The notes under the pieces were generated by a model. The model saw only the letters and a program-made list of their open reading frames with translations. It was not told the origin of the DNA and did not search any database. Shown in pieces: positions 1 through 8,021 of a stretch of DNA of 54,553 nt. The stretch is taken from assembly GCA_017454015.1 (NCBI GenBank), contig JAFTDW010000049.1, positions 1-54,553 of the forward strand, given 5' to 3'. The DNA is from Bacteroidales bacterium. Its GTDB lineage: Bacteria; Bacteroidota; Bacteroidia; Bacteroidales; P3. The position numbers and the translations under genes were made by a program. Positions within the stretch are counted from its first letter, which is position 1. Each line of letters begins with the position of its first letter.

Positions 1-1
1 C

Positions 2-1327
2 AAGTGCGTCATGTGCCGCCGTTGCGAGACCATGTGCAACAAGTTCCAGACCGTCGGCGCCCTCAGTGGCGTGAACCGCGGCTTCCAGGCCGTCGTGGCC
101 CCCGCCTTCGAGCAGAACCTCGGCGACAGCAGCTGCATCAACTGCGGCCAGTGCGTCCAGGTGTGCCCCGTGGGTGCCCTGACTCTCGTCGACAACATCG
201 CCGACGTGATGAAAGCCATTGCCGACCCGACCAAGAAAGTCGTCGTCCAGACCGCTCCCGCCGTCCGCGTGGCCCTCGGCGAAGAGTTCGGCATGAAACC
301 CGGCGAGATAGTCACCGGCAAGATGGCCGCCGCCCTCCGCCGCCTCGGCTTCGACCATGTGTACGACACCGACTGGAGCGCCGACCTCACCATCATGGAG
401 GAAGGCACCGAGCTCCTCGGCCGTCTCAAGAAAGCCCTCGCAGGAGACATGGACGTCAAGCTGCCTCTCTTCACCAGCTGCTGCCCCGCTTGTGTGGCCT
501 TCTACGAGAAGAACTTCCCCGATCTGCTCGAGTACCCCTCCACCGCCAAGTCGCCCCAGGGTATGTTCGGCGCTGTCGCCAAGAACTACCTGGCTCCCAA
601 GCTCGGCGTGAAACGCGAGGACCTCGTGGTCGTCTCCATCATGCCCTGCCTCGCCAAGAAGAGCGAGCGCGCACGTGAGGAGCTCAGCGTCAACGGTGAT
701 CCCGATGTCAACTTCACCCTCAGCACCCGCGAGCTGGCCCACATGATACGCCAGTGCAACCTCGACCTCAACGACATGCCGGAGGAAGACTTCGACAGCC
801 CGCTGGGCGAGTCTACAGGTGCTGCCGTCATCTTCGGCGCCACCGGCGGTGTCATGGAGGCTGCCCTCCGTACCGCCTACGAGGTCCACACAGGCAAGAA
901 ACTGCCCAAGATCGACTTCGAGGAGACCCGTGGTTTCCAGGGTATCAAAGAGGCTACCATCGACTTCGACGGTTTCCCGCTCAAGATTGCTGTGGCCTAC
1001 AGCCTTGGCAACGCCCGCAAGATCATGGAAGAGGTCCGCAACGGCAACCCCAACGGCTACCACTTCGTGGAAGTCATGGCATGCCCCGGCGGCTGCATCG
1101 GCGGCGCCGGCCAGCCCTACCACCACGGCAACAGCAACATCATCCGCAAACGTATGGAAGCCACATACCGCGAGGATCTTGGCAAGCCCATCCGCAAGAG
1201 TCACGAGAACCAAGAGGTCATGGCTATCTACAAGGAGTACTACGGCGAGCCCTGCGGCCACCTGAGCCACGAACAGCTCCACACCCACTACTTCGACCGT
1301 AGCGACAAACTCGAGGCAACAAAATAA
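2..1327 (+). CDS. hydA: [FeFe] hydrogenase catalytic subunit, 5' end outside window
   Basis: Catalytic subunit of a cytoplasmic [FeFe] hydrogenase, which makes or uses H2 at the H-cluster. The frame is open at the left edge, so the N-terminus is missing. It starts inside a ferredoxin-type domain (CVMCRRCETMC, then CINCGQCVQVC). The three H-cluster signatures follow: TSCCPAC near visible residue 157, MPCLAKK near 214, and EVMACPGGCIGG near 359, then the small-subunit tail. TSCCPAC has Cys where Trp is common. The next gene is a NuoE-like subunit, which points to an NAD(P)H-linked or electron-bifurcating HydABC enzyme; a NuoF-like HydB is expected upstream, outside the window. Family assignment is certain; the electron partner is inferred. 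Confidence 0.96.
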   Translation, partial: KCVMCRRCETMCNKFQTVGALSGVNRGFQAVVAPAFEQNLGDSSCINCGQCVQVCPVGALTLVDNIADVMKAIADPTKKVVVQTAPAVRVALGEEFGMKPGEIVTGKMAAALRRLGFDHVYDTDWSADLTIMEEGTELLGRLKKALAGDMDVKLPLFTSCCPACVAFYEKNFPDLLEYPSTAKSPQGMFGAVAKNYLAPKLGVKREDLVVVSIMPCLAKKSERAREELSVNGDPDVNFTLSTRELAHMIRQCNLDLNDMPEEDFDSPLGESTGAAVIFGATGGVMEAALRTAYEVHTGKKLPKIDFEETRGFQGIKEATIDFDGFPLKIAVAYSLGNARKIMEEVRNGNPNGYHFVEVMACPGGCIGGAGQPYHHGNSNIIRKRMEATYREDLGKPIRKSHENQEVMAIYKEYYGEPCGHLSHEQLHTHYFDRSDKLEATK

Positions 1328-1403
1328 ATTAACTGTGAATAGCGATTGGTGGACGGCCATCTAACACTGTTCACCAATCACCTGTCACTAAAAACACATA
1401 ATT

Positions 1404-1880
1404 ATGGCAAATATCAAGTTATCTGAGGATAAAATCAATATCATCAAGGAGATAGCCAAATCCTTCGGCAACAAGCCCGGCGAGGTGATCAATGTCCTCC
1501 ACCAGGTACAGGGCAAGTTTGGCTACCTGCCCGCTGAGGTACAGGAAGTCGTGGCCCACGAGCTCAAAATCCCCGTGTCGCGCGTCTATGGCATAGTGTC
1601 GTTCTACAGCTTCTTCACCATGGAGCCCAAGGGCGATCACCCCATCGATGTGTGCCTCGGCACCGCCTGCTACGTGCGTGGCGCCGAGAAGGTGCTCGAA
1701 GCCTTCGCCCGCGAACTCAACGTTCAGGTCGGCAAGTGCACCGCCGACGGCAAATTCTCGCTCAACACACTCCGCTGCGTCGGAGCCTGCGGTCTCGCAC
1801 CCGTGGCAATGATCGGCGGCAAGGTCTACGGCCGTCTCACACCCGACCAGATCCCCGGCATCCTCGCCGAGTACAAGTAA
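1404..1880 (+). CDS. hydC: NuoE-like [2Fe-2S] hydrogenase subunit (HydC type)
   Basis: 158 residues, a thioredoxin-like [2Fe-2S] ferredoxin of the NuoE/HydC family that passes electrons between the flavin subunit and the rest of the complex. The four cluster ligands are visible as CLGTAC near residue 83 and CVGAC near residue 123. The N-terminal helical part (LHQVQGKFGYLP) is typical of NuoE. It lies 76 nt after hydA on the same strand with no terminator between, so co-transcription is likely. A strong hairpin follows it and probably ends the operon. The start ATG at 1404 follows an AT-rich leader. It could be called nuoE; the hydrogenase neighbour favours the HydC role. Confidence 0.93.
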   Translation: MANIKLSEDKINIIKEIAKSFGNKPGEVINVLHQVQGKFGYLPAEVQEVVAHELKIPVSRVYGIVSFYSFFTMEPKGDHPIDVCLGTACYVRGAEKVLEAFARELNVQVGKCTADGKFSLNTLRCVGACGLAPVAMIGGKVYGRLTPDQIPGILAEYK

Positions 1881-1912
1881 GACCTGCGACTGCGGGCCTA
1901 TGGCCCGCATCA

Positions 1913-1956
1913 AAACAGCAAAGCGGGCACTCATTCGAGTGCCCGCTTTGCTGTTT
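1913..1956. terminator. 20-bp perfect hairpin after hydC
   Basis: Two perfectly complementary 20-nt arms (1913-1932 and 1937-1956) with an ATTC loop, 32 nt past the hydC stop. The 3' side ends in GTTT and the 5' side begins with AAA, so it may work on both strands. It probably ends the hydrogenase transcript. Confidence 0.75.
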
Positions 1957-2022
1957 CTCGTATAATTTAAATACAAAGTTATGGCATTGATACGAATTAT
2001 GAATATTCAAAAAAACAGTACA

Positions 2023-2083
2023 GAAAATCGGAAGTACCACTTCGGAAATTCGCTGAAAATCGGAAGTAGCGGTTCCGATTTTC
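2023..2083. repeat. Direct plus inverted copies of GAAAATCGGAA
   Basis: GAAAATCGGAAGTA occurs at 2023-2036 and 2055-2068. The reverse complement TTCCGATTTTC lies at 2073-2083, so the second copy forms an 11-bp hairpin with a 7-nt loop. It sits in the gene-free stretch 1881-2380, which otherwise holds the terminator and two palindromic elements. The function is unknown. Confidence 0.6.
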
Positions 2084-2148
2084 TGCAAAACAAGCCCCTG
2101 CTCTCCTGTCTAAGAAAGCATCGCCGGATAGAGTTCCATTTCATGAGT

Positions 2149-2205
2149 CGTTTTCTGGCTGCGGCAGTGTAAGCAAGCTTCCACTGCTCTTGCTGAACGA
2201 AAACG
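2149..2205 (-). repeat. Palindromic element, CGTTTTC...GAAAACG ends, copy 1
   Basis: A 57-bp element with inverted ends CGTTTTC (2149-2155) and GAAAACG (2199-2205) and an imperfectly palindromic centre around AAGCAAGCTTCCACT. Similarity runs past the left end to TTCCATT near 2134. Read on the minus strand it is nearly identical, over about 75 nt, to the stretch inside the AddA-like gene at 51304-51379. It is open in the same frame and encodes VQQEQWK and AARKRLMKWN. Confidence 0.85.
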
Positions 2206-2220
2206 TTCCATTTCATGAGT

Positions 2221-2339
2221 CGTTTTCTGGCTGCGGCAGTGTAAGTTAGGCGATCCTTTGCCTTTTTCCAAGAAATGGGTATTTCTTGGGGCAAAGCTCA
2301 CAAGTGCACCGCACTTGTTCATATTGCTGAACGAAAACG
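2221..2339 (-). repeat. Palindromic element copy 2, with altered centre
   Basis: The left flank and end (GTTCCATTTCATGAGTCG then CGTTTTC, 2206-2227) match copy 1. The right end is TGCTGAACGAAAACG, closing at 2339. The centre differs: about 80 bp holding two small hairpins (CCAAGAAAT/ATTTCTTGG near 2268-2289, and AAGTGC/GCACTT near 2303-2316). Copies 1 and 2 are head-to-tail and share the junction sequence AACGTTCC. Confidence 0.75.
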
Positions 2340-2380
2340 TTCGCTCCGTTCTTCCCGGGCTGAAATGCTGGCGGAATGTA

Positions 2381-4924
2381 CTAAGTGTTGGCTACAAGCA
2401 ACGCCTCCACTGGCACGGTGCTGTCCATCAGGCCCACGCGGGTGTCGGCGGCGTGGTGGTTCACGCCGGTGTAGGATAGCGAGGCATCCTCGTAGCGGCG
2501 GAATTTCAATATGGCGTCGTTCATCTGCGCACGGTTAAACACGCCGACGCGCAGCAACAGGTCGAAGTCGTCAATGGTCAGTCCCGTAACCCTCTCAAAG
2601 AGCGACGGCTCCAACTTGCGGATCACATCCTCGAGACTCTCCTCGCGGTAGTCGGTCAGGTACATGAAGATGGGTATGCGTGTGGCGAACTTCATCAGTT
2701 TCTCCTGCACCTCGCGCCGCTTGGAGCGGTATTCCTTCTCCTCGGCTGTCAGCTCTTTCTTCTTCTTGGGGTCGTCCCTCTCCCCTGCCTCGCGTTTCAG
2801 CTTCTTTATCCGCTCGGCGCGGTTGACGATGCTCTCTATGATGTCGCTGCCCATTGCACGGAAGCCCTCAATCTTCATGATGGTGGCCAGAGCCTCGGGG
2901 TTGTCGAGCACCCGCTGCAGGGTGGCGTTGTCCACGTTGACCAGCTGGGCGCTATTCCAACGGCGGGCAAGCAGGGTGCCGCTGGTGCCGTTGTCCACAA
3001 AGTCGAGTATCTCGGTGGCATCCACCCGTTTCATCGAACTGCCGTCAAACTGCAGTATGGGCAGGAAGTTGATAAACTCGTCCACCTTGTCGGTGATGCG
3101 ACGGTTGCTGTCCACATCCAGCTGATTGGCGTAAGTCACCACCTCGCGCAGGGCGCGGTTGGGGGCGAAATCGAACACATAGCAGGTGGGCTTCAGGATG
3201 GTTTTCTTTGTGGGGTCGTCCTTGTCGGTAGCCGTCCACGAGCTCTGCACGCGGAAGGCCGTCTGGAAATAGGTCTCGGGGCTGGAGCAGTTGCGCAGCA
3301 TCAGCAACCCGCCCAGCGGACGCAGCGTGACGCCTGTGGTCAGCTTGCCGCAAGTGAGTGTGATGGTGCGTGTCGTCAGTGGGTTGTCGCCCATTGCCTC
3401 GCGTACTGGCCCGAGAGCCTCTACACCGATACCGGCCTTGCTGCCGCTGCAGTTGATGATGGTGTAGTTCTGGTAGAAGCCGTTGGCGGGTCGGTGCAGC
3501 AGGGCCTCCATGGCGTCGCACGAGGCCACGTTGGGCAGGAACCACATGGTATGGGCACAGAGGTCGAGCAGGCGGGTATCCTCAAAAGGCAAAGCCGGAC
3601 GCACGTTGAGCGGCGAACTGCCGTCGCCGAAGATGGGCGCCCTGCCCCGAATGATGTCGAGCCATTTCTGCACAGCCTTCTCGTGGACGAAGGTCGCCAC
3701 TCCCCTACCCTTTGGCTGCTCCGCACGGAAGAACTCGTTGAGGTCGAAACCGTCCATATCCCACTGCTCAATCATCGCTCCGAGGTCCTGCGGCATCTGG
3801 TAGGTCATCATCACCATTGTGGGCATCTCCTCGTAGGGGCCGCCGACAGCCTCTTTGCGTGCCTGCTCGTCCTGGTAGGTCCAGTTGAATATCTGGCTCT
3901 CCATAAACTCGCCCGTGGCCAGTGCGCGGAACGGTGTTCCGCTGAGGTAGAGGTAATGCTTGCCGGTGATAGGCACATCCTCGTCGTCCCACGCACGGCC
4001 GCCCTCCACGTCGATGCCACTCTCGCTCATCACCTCATCCTCCTCCGCCTGACGCTTCTTGGCGTCGGCATCGCCGAGGTCGAGCAAGCTCTTGGCGTTG
4101 TCGTTCCAGGCACCGAAGTGATATTCGTCCAGCACAATCAGGTCCCAGTCGATGCTGTGCACCCACTCGTTCTTGGGCTTGATGTTGCCATAGCGGTCAC
4201 GCCCGAGGTAGTCCTGAAAGGAGCCGAACACCACCAACGGTTTCGATGATGAAAGCGACGGGAACCGTTCTTCCGAACGACTGCTGTAGTAGCGCCAGCC
4301 CTCAAAGTCACGGTGACGCAACAGGTCGTCGCGCCACGAGTCCTCCACGGCGGGCTTGAAGGTAAGCACCAATATTCTTTTGGCCTTCATTCTTTTGGCC
4401 AACTGATAAGTAGCAAAAGTCTTGCCGAAGCGCATCTTGGCGTTCCACAGGTAGTGGCTGGGGCGGTCGGGCTCCTCCGCGTCCATTTTGGCGAAATAGG
4501 CTGCCGTCTGCTCTACGGCCTGTTCCTGTTCGGGGCGCATCGTGTAGTCCAGGTCGCGCACCGTCTCTACCTGTGTGTCTCTGTGACGCACCGCTATGTA
4601 GGCGGCCTTGGCCTCGCGCAGCGAGCAACGGCACCACTCACCTATCAGCTCCTTGCCCATGCGGCGCAGACACTCGTGCAGGTCGTCGTCGGTGAAACAC
4701 TCGCCGCTGCCGTCGGCATAGAAAGCGTTGTCGTGCCACAGCAGGTGGTAGGTCTTCCATGGCTCGGTAATGGGGTGCTGCTCATCGATGCGAATGTTCA
4801 CGTCCGCCCGTTTCGTCTGCCCTATCTTAATCCAGCCGGGAAACGACGTGTCGTCGTACATATAAATCTGCGGCACCGAGCGCCGCATCTCGGGGAGTAT
4901 CTGTTCTATTGTCGCCATAATCAT
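2381..4924 (-). CDS. GIY-YIG/T5orf172-like nuclease fused to SF2 helicase (restriction enzyme)
   Basis: 847 residues. Residues about 18-115 resemble the T5orf172/GIY-YIG nuclease fold (IYMYDD, WIKIGQT, DLHECL, GEWCRC). An SF2 helicase follows: motif I AKMRFGKTFAT, motif II VLDEYHFG, motif III YLSGTPFRA, and a motif VI region YFQTAFRVQSSW. The end is highly charged and may be coiled coil. This combination is typical of ATP-dependent restriction enzymes partnered with adenine methyltransferases, and such genes lie upstream on the same strand. The likely role is cleavage or translocation on unmodified invading DNA. Start at 4924, with 4918 as an alternative. Nuclease chemistry is inferred from a divergent motif. 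Confidence 0.8.
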   Translation of the reverse strand: MIMATIEQILPEMRRSVPQIYMYDDTSFPGWIKIGQTKRADVNIRIDEQHPITEPWKTYHLLWHDNAFYADGSGECFTDDDLHECLRRMGKELIGEWCRCSLREAKAAYIAVRHRDTQVETVRDLDYTMRPEQEQAVEQTAAYFAKMDAEEPDRPSHYLWNAKMRFGKTFATYQLAKRMKAKRILVLTFKPAVEDSWRDDLLRHRDFEGWRYYSSRSEERFPSLSSSKPLVVFGSFQDYLGRDRYGNIKPKNEWVHSIDWDLIVLDEYHFGAWNDNAKSLLDLGDADAKKRQAEEDEVMSESGIDVEGGRAWDDEDVPITGKHYLYLSGTPFRALATGEFMESQIFNWTYQDEQARKEAVGGPYEEMPTMVMMTYQMPQDLGAMIEQWDMDGFDLNEFFRAEQPKGRGVATFVHEKAVQKWLDIIRGRAPIFGDGSSPLNVRPALPFEDTRLLDLCAHTMWFLPNVASCDAMEALLHRPANGFYQNYTIINCSGSKAGIGVEALGPVREAMGDNPLTTRTITLTCGKLTTGVTLRPLGGLLMLRNCSSPETYFQTAFRVQSSWTATDKDDPTKKTILKPTCYVFDFAPNRALREVVTYANQLDVDSNRRITDKVDEFINFLPILQFDGSSMKRVDATEILDFVDNGTSGTLLARRWNSAQLVNVDNATLQRVLDNPEALATIMKIEGFRAMGSDIIESIVNRAERIKKLKREAGERDDPKKKKELTAEEKEYRSKRREVQEKLMKFATRIPIFMYLTDYREESLEDVIRKLEPSLFERVTGLTIDDFDLLLRVGVFNRAQMNDAILKFRRYEDASLSYTGVNHHAADTRVGLMDSTVPVEALLVANT

Positions 4925-4967
4925 TTTCGTTTATGGCGCTCTAAGAAAAAAACTTATTGTAGAAAGA

Positions 4968-5282
4968 CTAGTAGTTGAGGAGACTGTGAACTGCGTCGCG
5001 GATAATAATCATGTCGCTTCCGTCTTTGTTGACAAGCACCTCGTAGGCAAAGTGGAAATCTTCGCAGATGAATTCCTGCCAGTCATGCTCTATCCACTTC
5101 TGCCTACGGCTGGCTTTATGGAAGATGGCGTAATAATCTTTCAGCGACCTTATGCCCTCGTATAGCCGACGCTTCTTTCTCTCTACAGTATCTTCGCTCA
5201 ACGTGTGTTTGTATCGCGCCAATGCGGCCTCATAGAAGTCGTCAATGGCCCAATGAACCTCGGGTTCTATTACAATTCTCAT
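4968..5282 (-). CDS. RelE/ParE-type toxin
   Basis: 104 residues with the compact basic fold pattern of the RelE/ParE superfamily: an N-terminal strand (RIVIEPEV), two charged helices (RYKHTLSEDTVERKKRRL), then strands ending in DMIIIRDAVHSLLNY. Such toxins cleave mRNA on ribosomes or block gyrase; which applies cannot be told here. The start codon overlaps the stop of the upstream antitoxin by 4 nt (ATGA), standard for a toxin-antitoxin pair. It lies 43 nt before the restriction helicase on the same strand, so it is embedded in the restriction-modification operon. Confidence 0.7.
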   Translation of the reverse strand: MRIVIEPEVHWAIDDFYEAALARYKHTLSEDTVERKKRRLYEGIRSLKDYYAIFHKASRRQKWIEHDWQEFICEDFHFAYEVLVNKDGSDMIIIRDAVHSLLNY

Positions 5283-5482
5283 GCGTTGGGGTGATAGAAT
5301 CGGTATATCTTTTCTGTGATGAGGCGTTCCGACTCCTCAAGGGTCATACAACGGGCAAGTTCCTCATCAGTAACCACACGTCTTGTCTTTTGGGTCTCTT
5401 CTGTTGCCGCACCATACACGGCTGGTGGTTCGCTGGCCACCGGGCTCATGCTATCCTCCTCAATGTCATTGTTGCGTATCAT
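5279..5482 (-). CDS. Antitoxin partner of the RelE/ParE-like toxin
   Basis: 67 residues, acidic, with a disordered-looking first half (DIEEDSMSPVASEPPAVYG) and a helical second half (DEELARCMTLEESERLITEKIYRFY). I do not recognise the family. Its size, acidity, position just before the toxin and 4-nt overlap support an antitoxin that neutralises the toxin and may repress its own promoter. The DNA-binding part is not obvious. Confidence 0.62.
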   Translation of the reverse strand: MIRNNDIEEDSMSPVASEPPAVYGAATEETQKTRRVVTDEELARCMTLEESERLITEKIYRFYHPNA

Positions 5483-5647
5483 ATCAGATAATGTTTTGTT
5501 ATGATAACGCGACTACTTTGTTTTTATTATTATTCTACAATAAATTATTTCAAAGAGCGCTCTGTTTTATATGTTTTTGCCGTTTTCCCTCGGCATGGGG
5601 TATGTGTGGATTCTACGATCCTTCTGTGTTCCCTCGGCGAAGTCGGC

Positions 5648-7141
5648 CTACTCCATCGGGCGTATCATGCTTTCGATAAAAGCAATCTCCTTGTCGTCCA
5701 ATCCGTATTTCTTATACAACATCTCGTCCGTCCACGGATGGGAGAAGTCTTGAATAGGGACAAACCTATAAACCTCTCTGGTTGTTGATTGCGTAACTTT
5801 TCTCAACATTATTAAAAACCTCATAAAACGAGTTTTTATATAGCTAATTACATTTTCACATTCTTTTCTTGATATGAAAGGGCCTATATAGATATACGTT
5901 TCAGAACTAACTGAATTAGGTTCTCCTATAAAAGGCACTCCCAGAATTGGATGTGGGAAGCTATCGCTTCCGCTCCCTGCTCTGGATATAAACACTTTAT
6001 ATTTTCCTATATCCTGCCTGTTCTTTGTTATTAAGTTCTCACTAACAAATGATTCTCCTTGGTTCTCATACAACTTAAGGAAACCGCTTTGACATTTACT
6101 ATCTCCATGAAAATTAGTACTCAGACCAAATGGCTGACGAGAGCTAACCTTCTCTGCTAACGTAGGCTCATTCCAAGAAATAACTTTGTGCAGAATACTT
6201 ATTGCCTCATTGTATCGAATAAAAACATCACTTCCTTTCTCTAACAAAGGTCTTGTAACAGGTTCACCTATTTCCCCATTCTGATGTGTAATAATGGTGC
6301 AATCACCTTGATTGTCTCTGTCCCAAAGAAAATAGCAAACGCCACCTTTTATCTGTACTCCAGGAAAGCATTCATATGCCTGAGGATAGTCGTGAATAAT
6401 GCGCAATCTATTGTCGTGCAACATTTCGTCTCTAAATTCATCAAGGCCTTTGCCCCCAGCATACCATCGTGCAGGAACTATCATTACAAGGTATCTTGGA
6501 GTGATTTTCTTTGCATGCGTGATGAATCTATCATATATTGGCATTGCACTTATACCAAAGCCACCATCACTCATCTGGTACGGCGGATTGCCTATGATTA
6601 CATCGAATTGCATTTTGAATATTTCTTTTATGGGTTTATGAATAAAGGGATAGGCGTAACTCTCGCGGGTGTCGGTGCGAAGGTACTCGCCCTTGCTGGC
6701 GCCACAATGCTCACAGCGGCCTTGGGCATTCCAGGTGTGTTTGCATCGTTGATACCACACATTACCGGCATCATTGCGGAAAGCCTCGGTGACGCTGTAC
6801 TTGCCGTTGGCCAGTTTGGAGCAGTAGAGTGTGCGGCGGCTCATCTCGGCTGTGAGGTCGGTGCAGGCAATGCCGAAGACCTGCTTTGTCATAATATGGT
6901 CGATACGTTGCTGCAGGTCAGGAATCTGCTGTTCCAAGCCGACGAGTAGCCGCTTGGCAATCTCACGGAGAAACACACCACTCTTGCAGCAGGGGTCGAG
7001 AAATCGTGTCTTCGGACTGCTGAACAGCTCTTGCGGCAGCAAGTCGAGCATCCGCGATGCCAACTCCGGCGAGGTGAAGACCTCGTCACTGGAGAGATTT
7101 GCCAAGCAGTTGAGAATGTCGGGACTATAGTTGTTCTTCAT
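5648..7141 (-). CDS. Eco57I-type adenine-specific DNA methyltransferase
   Basis: 497 residues from the ATG at 7141 (MKNNYSPDIL); the frame is open further upstream, but that part overlaps the preceding gene. It has a degenerate SAM-binding motif I (FLDPCCKSGVFLREIA), a zinc-finger-like insert (CKHTWNAQGRCEHCG) and the N6-adenine catalytic motif IV (IIGNPPYQM). A C-terminal target-recognition-like region follows. It transfers methyl groups to adenine in DNA and protects the host from the linked helicase-nuclease. It overlaps the preceding methyltransferase-like gene by 17 nt, so both are translated from one mRNA and may form a heteromer. CCKSG in place of the usual ACGSG is unusual. Confidence 0.86.
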   Translation of the reverse strand: MKNNYSPDILNCLANLSSDEVFTSPELASRMLDLLPQELFSSPKTRFLDPCCKSGVFLREIAKRLLVGLEQQIPDLQQRIDHIMTKQVFGIACTDLTAEMSRRTLYCSKLANGKYSVTEAFRNDAGNVWYQRCKHTWNAQGRCEHCGASKGEYLRTDTRESYAYPFIHKPIKEIFKMQFDVIIGNPPYQMSDGGFGISAMPIYDRFITHAKKITPRYLVMIVPARWYAGGKGLDEFRDEMLHDNRLRIIHDYPQAYECFPGVQIKGGVCYFLWDRDNQGDCTIITHQNGEIGEPVTRPLLEKGSDVFIRYNEAISILHKVISWNEPTLAEKVSSRQPFGLSTNFHGDSKCQSGFLKLYENQGESFVSENLITKNRQDIGKYKVFISRAGSGSDSFPHPILGVPFIGEPNSVSSETYIYIGPFISRKECENVISYIKTRFMRFLIMLRKVTQSTTREVYRFVPIQDFSHPWTDEMLYKKYGLDDKEIAFIESMIRPME

Positions 7142-7775
7142 ATCTATAAAGTTGTGTGTAATGCAACGGTGAACAGGTGCGTACTGGCTCATCAAAACTC
7201 TGCACCTGTCCCTGCTCGTCGAAAAGACTATACTGATGGCTTTGCGTGACAAGGAAATCAAACTGGAAGTCACGACGGGCAAACTGCATGCTGCCCGCAA
7301 TGGGTGTCCACTCGCAGAAAGTGATAGGCTTGCCGTCGGCGGTGCGATATGTCAGTGCATCGCCACAGACAATATTCTTCTGCAGCATATAGCGGAGGCT
7401 TTCTTTATAGCCTCCCGTAGTGTCCTTCTTGCCGATTTGACCAATAACTTCACCGAACAGCCTTTCTCGGCAGGCTTCGGCGTTGTCGGGCAGGATATCA
7501 ATGCCATAACAGGAGCCTACGGCAATAAGGCTCTGAAATTCCCACTCAACAGGAGATTTGACGGATTCAAGCAGCGACAGCTTACGCCGCAATATCTCTA
7601 TGAGGAAGTTGCCATCACCACAGGCGGGCTCAAGAAAGCGACTGTCGAGCCGGAACGATTCATCCCGCACCAAGTCGAGCATAGCATTTACCTCGCGTGG
7701 ATTGGTGAACACCTCGCCGTGGTCAGCCACCCGCTGGCGACTCTTAATCTGTTTTGTGTTTTCGTTGCTAGGCAT
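7125..7775 (-). CDS. Methyltransferase-like subunit with SAM motif but no NPPY
   Basis: 216 residues. It contains a good SAM-binding motif (FLEPACGDGNFLIEILRR, residues about 47-64) and a GSCYGIDILPDNAEACRERL segment typical of N6-adenine methyltransferases. The protein ends before any NPPY/F catalytic motif; the last recognisable part is CGDALTYRTADGKPI. The next gene has its own motif I plus NPPY. Either this is the remnant of a methyltransferase truncated by fusion of its end to the next gene, or a small partner subunit. A very palindromic 135-bp region lies directly upstream and could control the operon. Confidence 0.75.
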   Translation of the reverse strand: MPSNENTKQIKSRQRVADHGEVFTNPREVNAMLDLVRDESFRLDSRFLEPACGDGNFLIEILRRKLSLLESVKSPVEWEFQSLIAVGSCYGIDILPDNAEACRERLFGEVIGQIGKKDTTGGYKESLRYMLQKNIVCGDALTYRTADGKPITFCEWTPIAGSMQFARRDFQFDFLVTQSHQYSLFDEQGQVQSFDEPVRTCSPLHYTQLYRYEEQL

Positions 7776-7782
7776 AAGAAAA

Positions 7783-7917
7783 TCGTGGAACTTTGCTTAT
7801 GCTCACTTAGGTGTTCCACGACCTGCCTAGCAATTAAGTAAAGCCCACGATATTCTCGTGAGCGTTTACCGCTTTACCATTGCTAGGACTCGATTTGTGG
7901 AACTTCAAGTGAGCAAG
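7783..7917. repeat. Nested palindromes upstream of methyltransferase operon
   Basis: Several inverted repeats interleave here. TCGTGGAAC (7783-7791) pairs with GTTCCACGA (7813-7821). TGCTCACTT (near 7800) pairs with AAGTGAGCA (near 7908). CCTAGCAA/TTGCTAGG and GTAAAGC/GCTTTAC are nested between them around a small CACGA/TCGTG hairpin. Two alternative folds are possible. It fills much of the gap 7776-8021 between the two methyltransferase units, which holds no recognisable gene. Confidence 0.7.
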
Positions 7918-8021
7918 TGATAGCGAAAACGCTTTATAATATGTTAGTTATCTTCTATTATTATGTTTCTATATGTTATTTTTTAGTTATTATTACTTCA
8001 ATTTTCGTGTAATATGAAATG

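Noticed and set aside
2007-2294. Minus-strand 95-residue frame as a gene
   Set aside because: It is made of two copies of the palindromic element and repeats its own peptide; no start signal or partner.
7783-7917. Integron attC site
   Set aside because: The region is a large palindrome, but the GTTRRRY/RYYYAAC core sites are not in place and there is no integrase.
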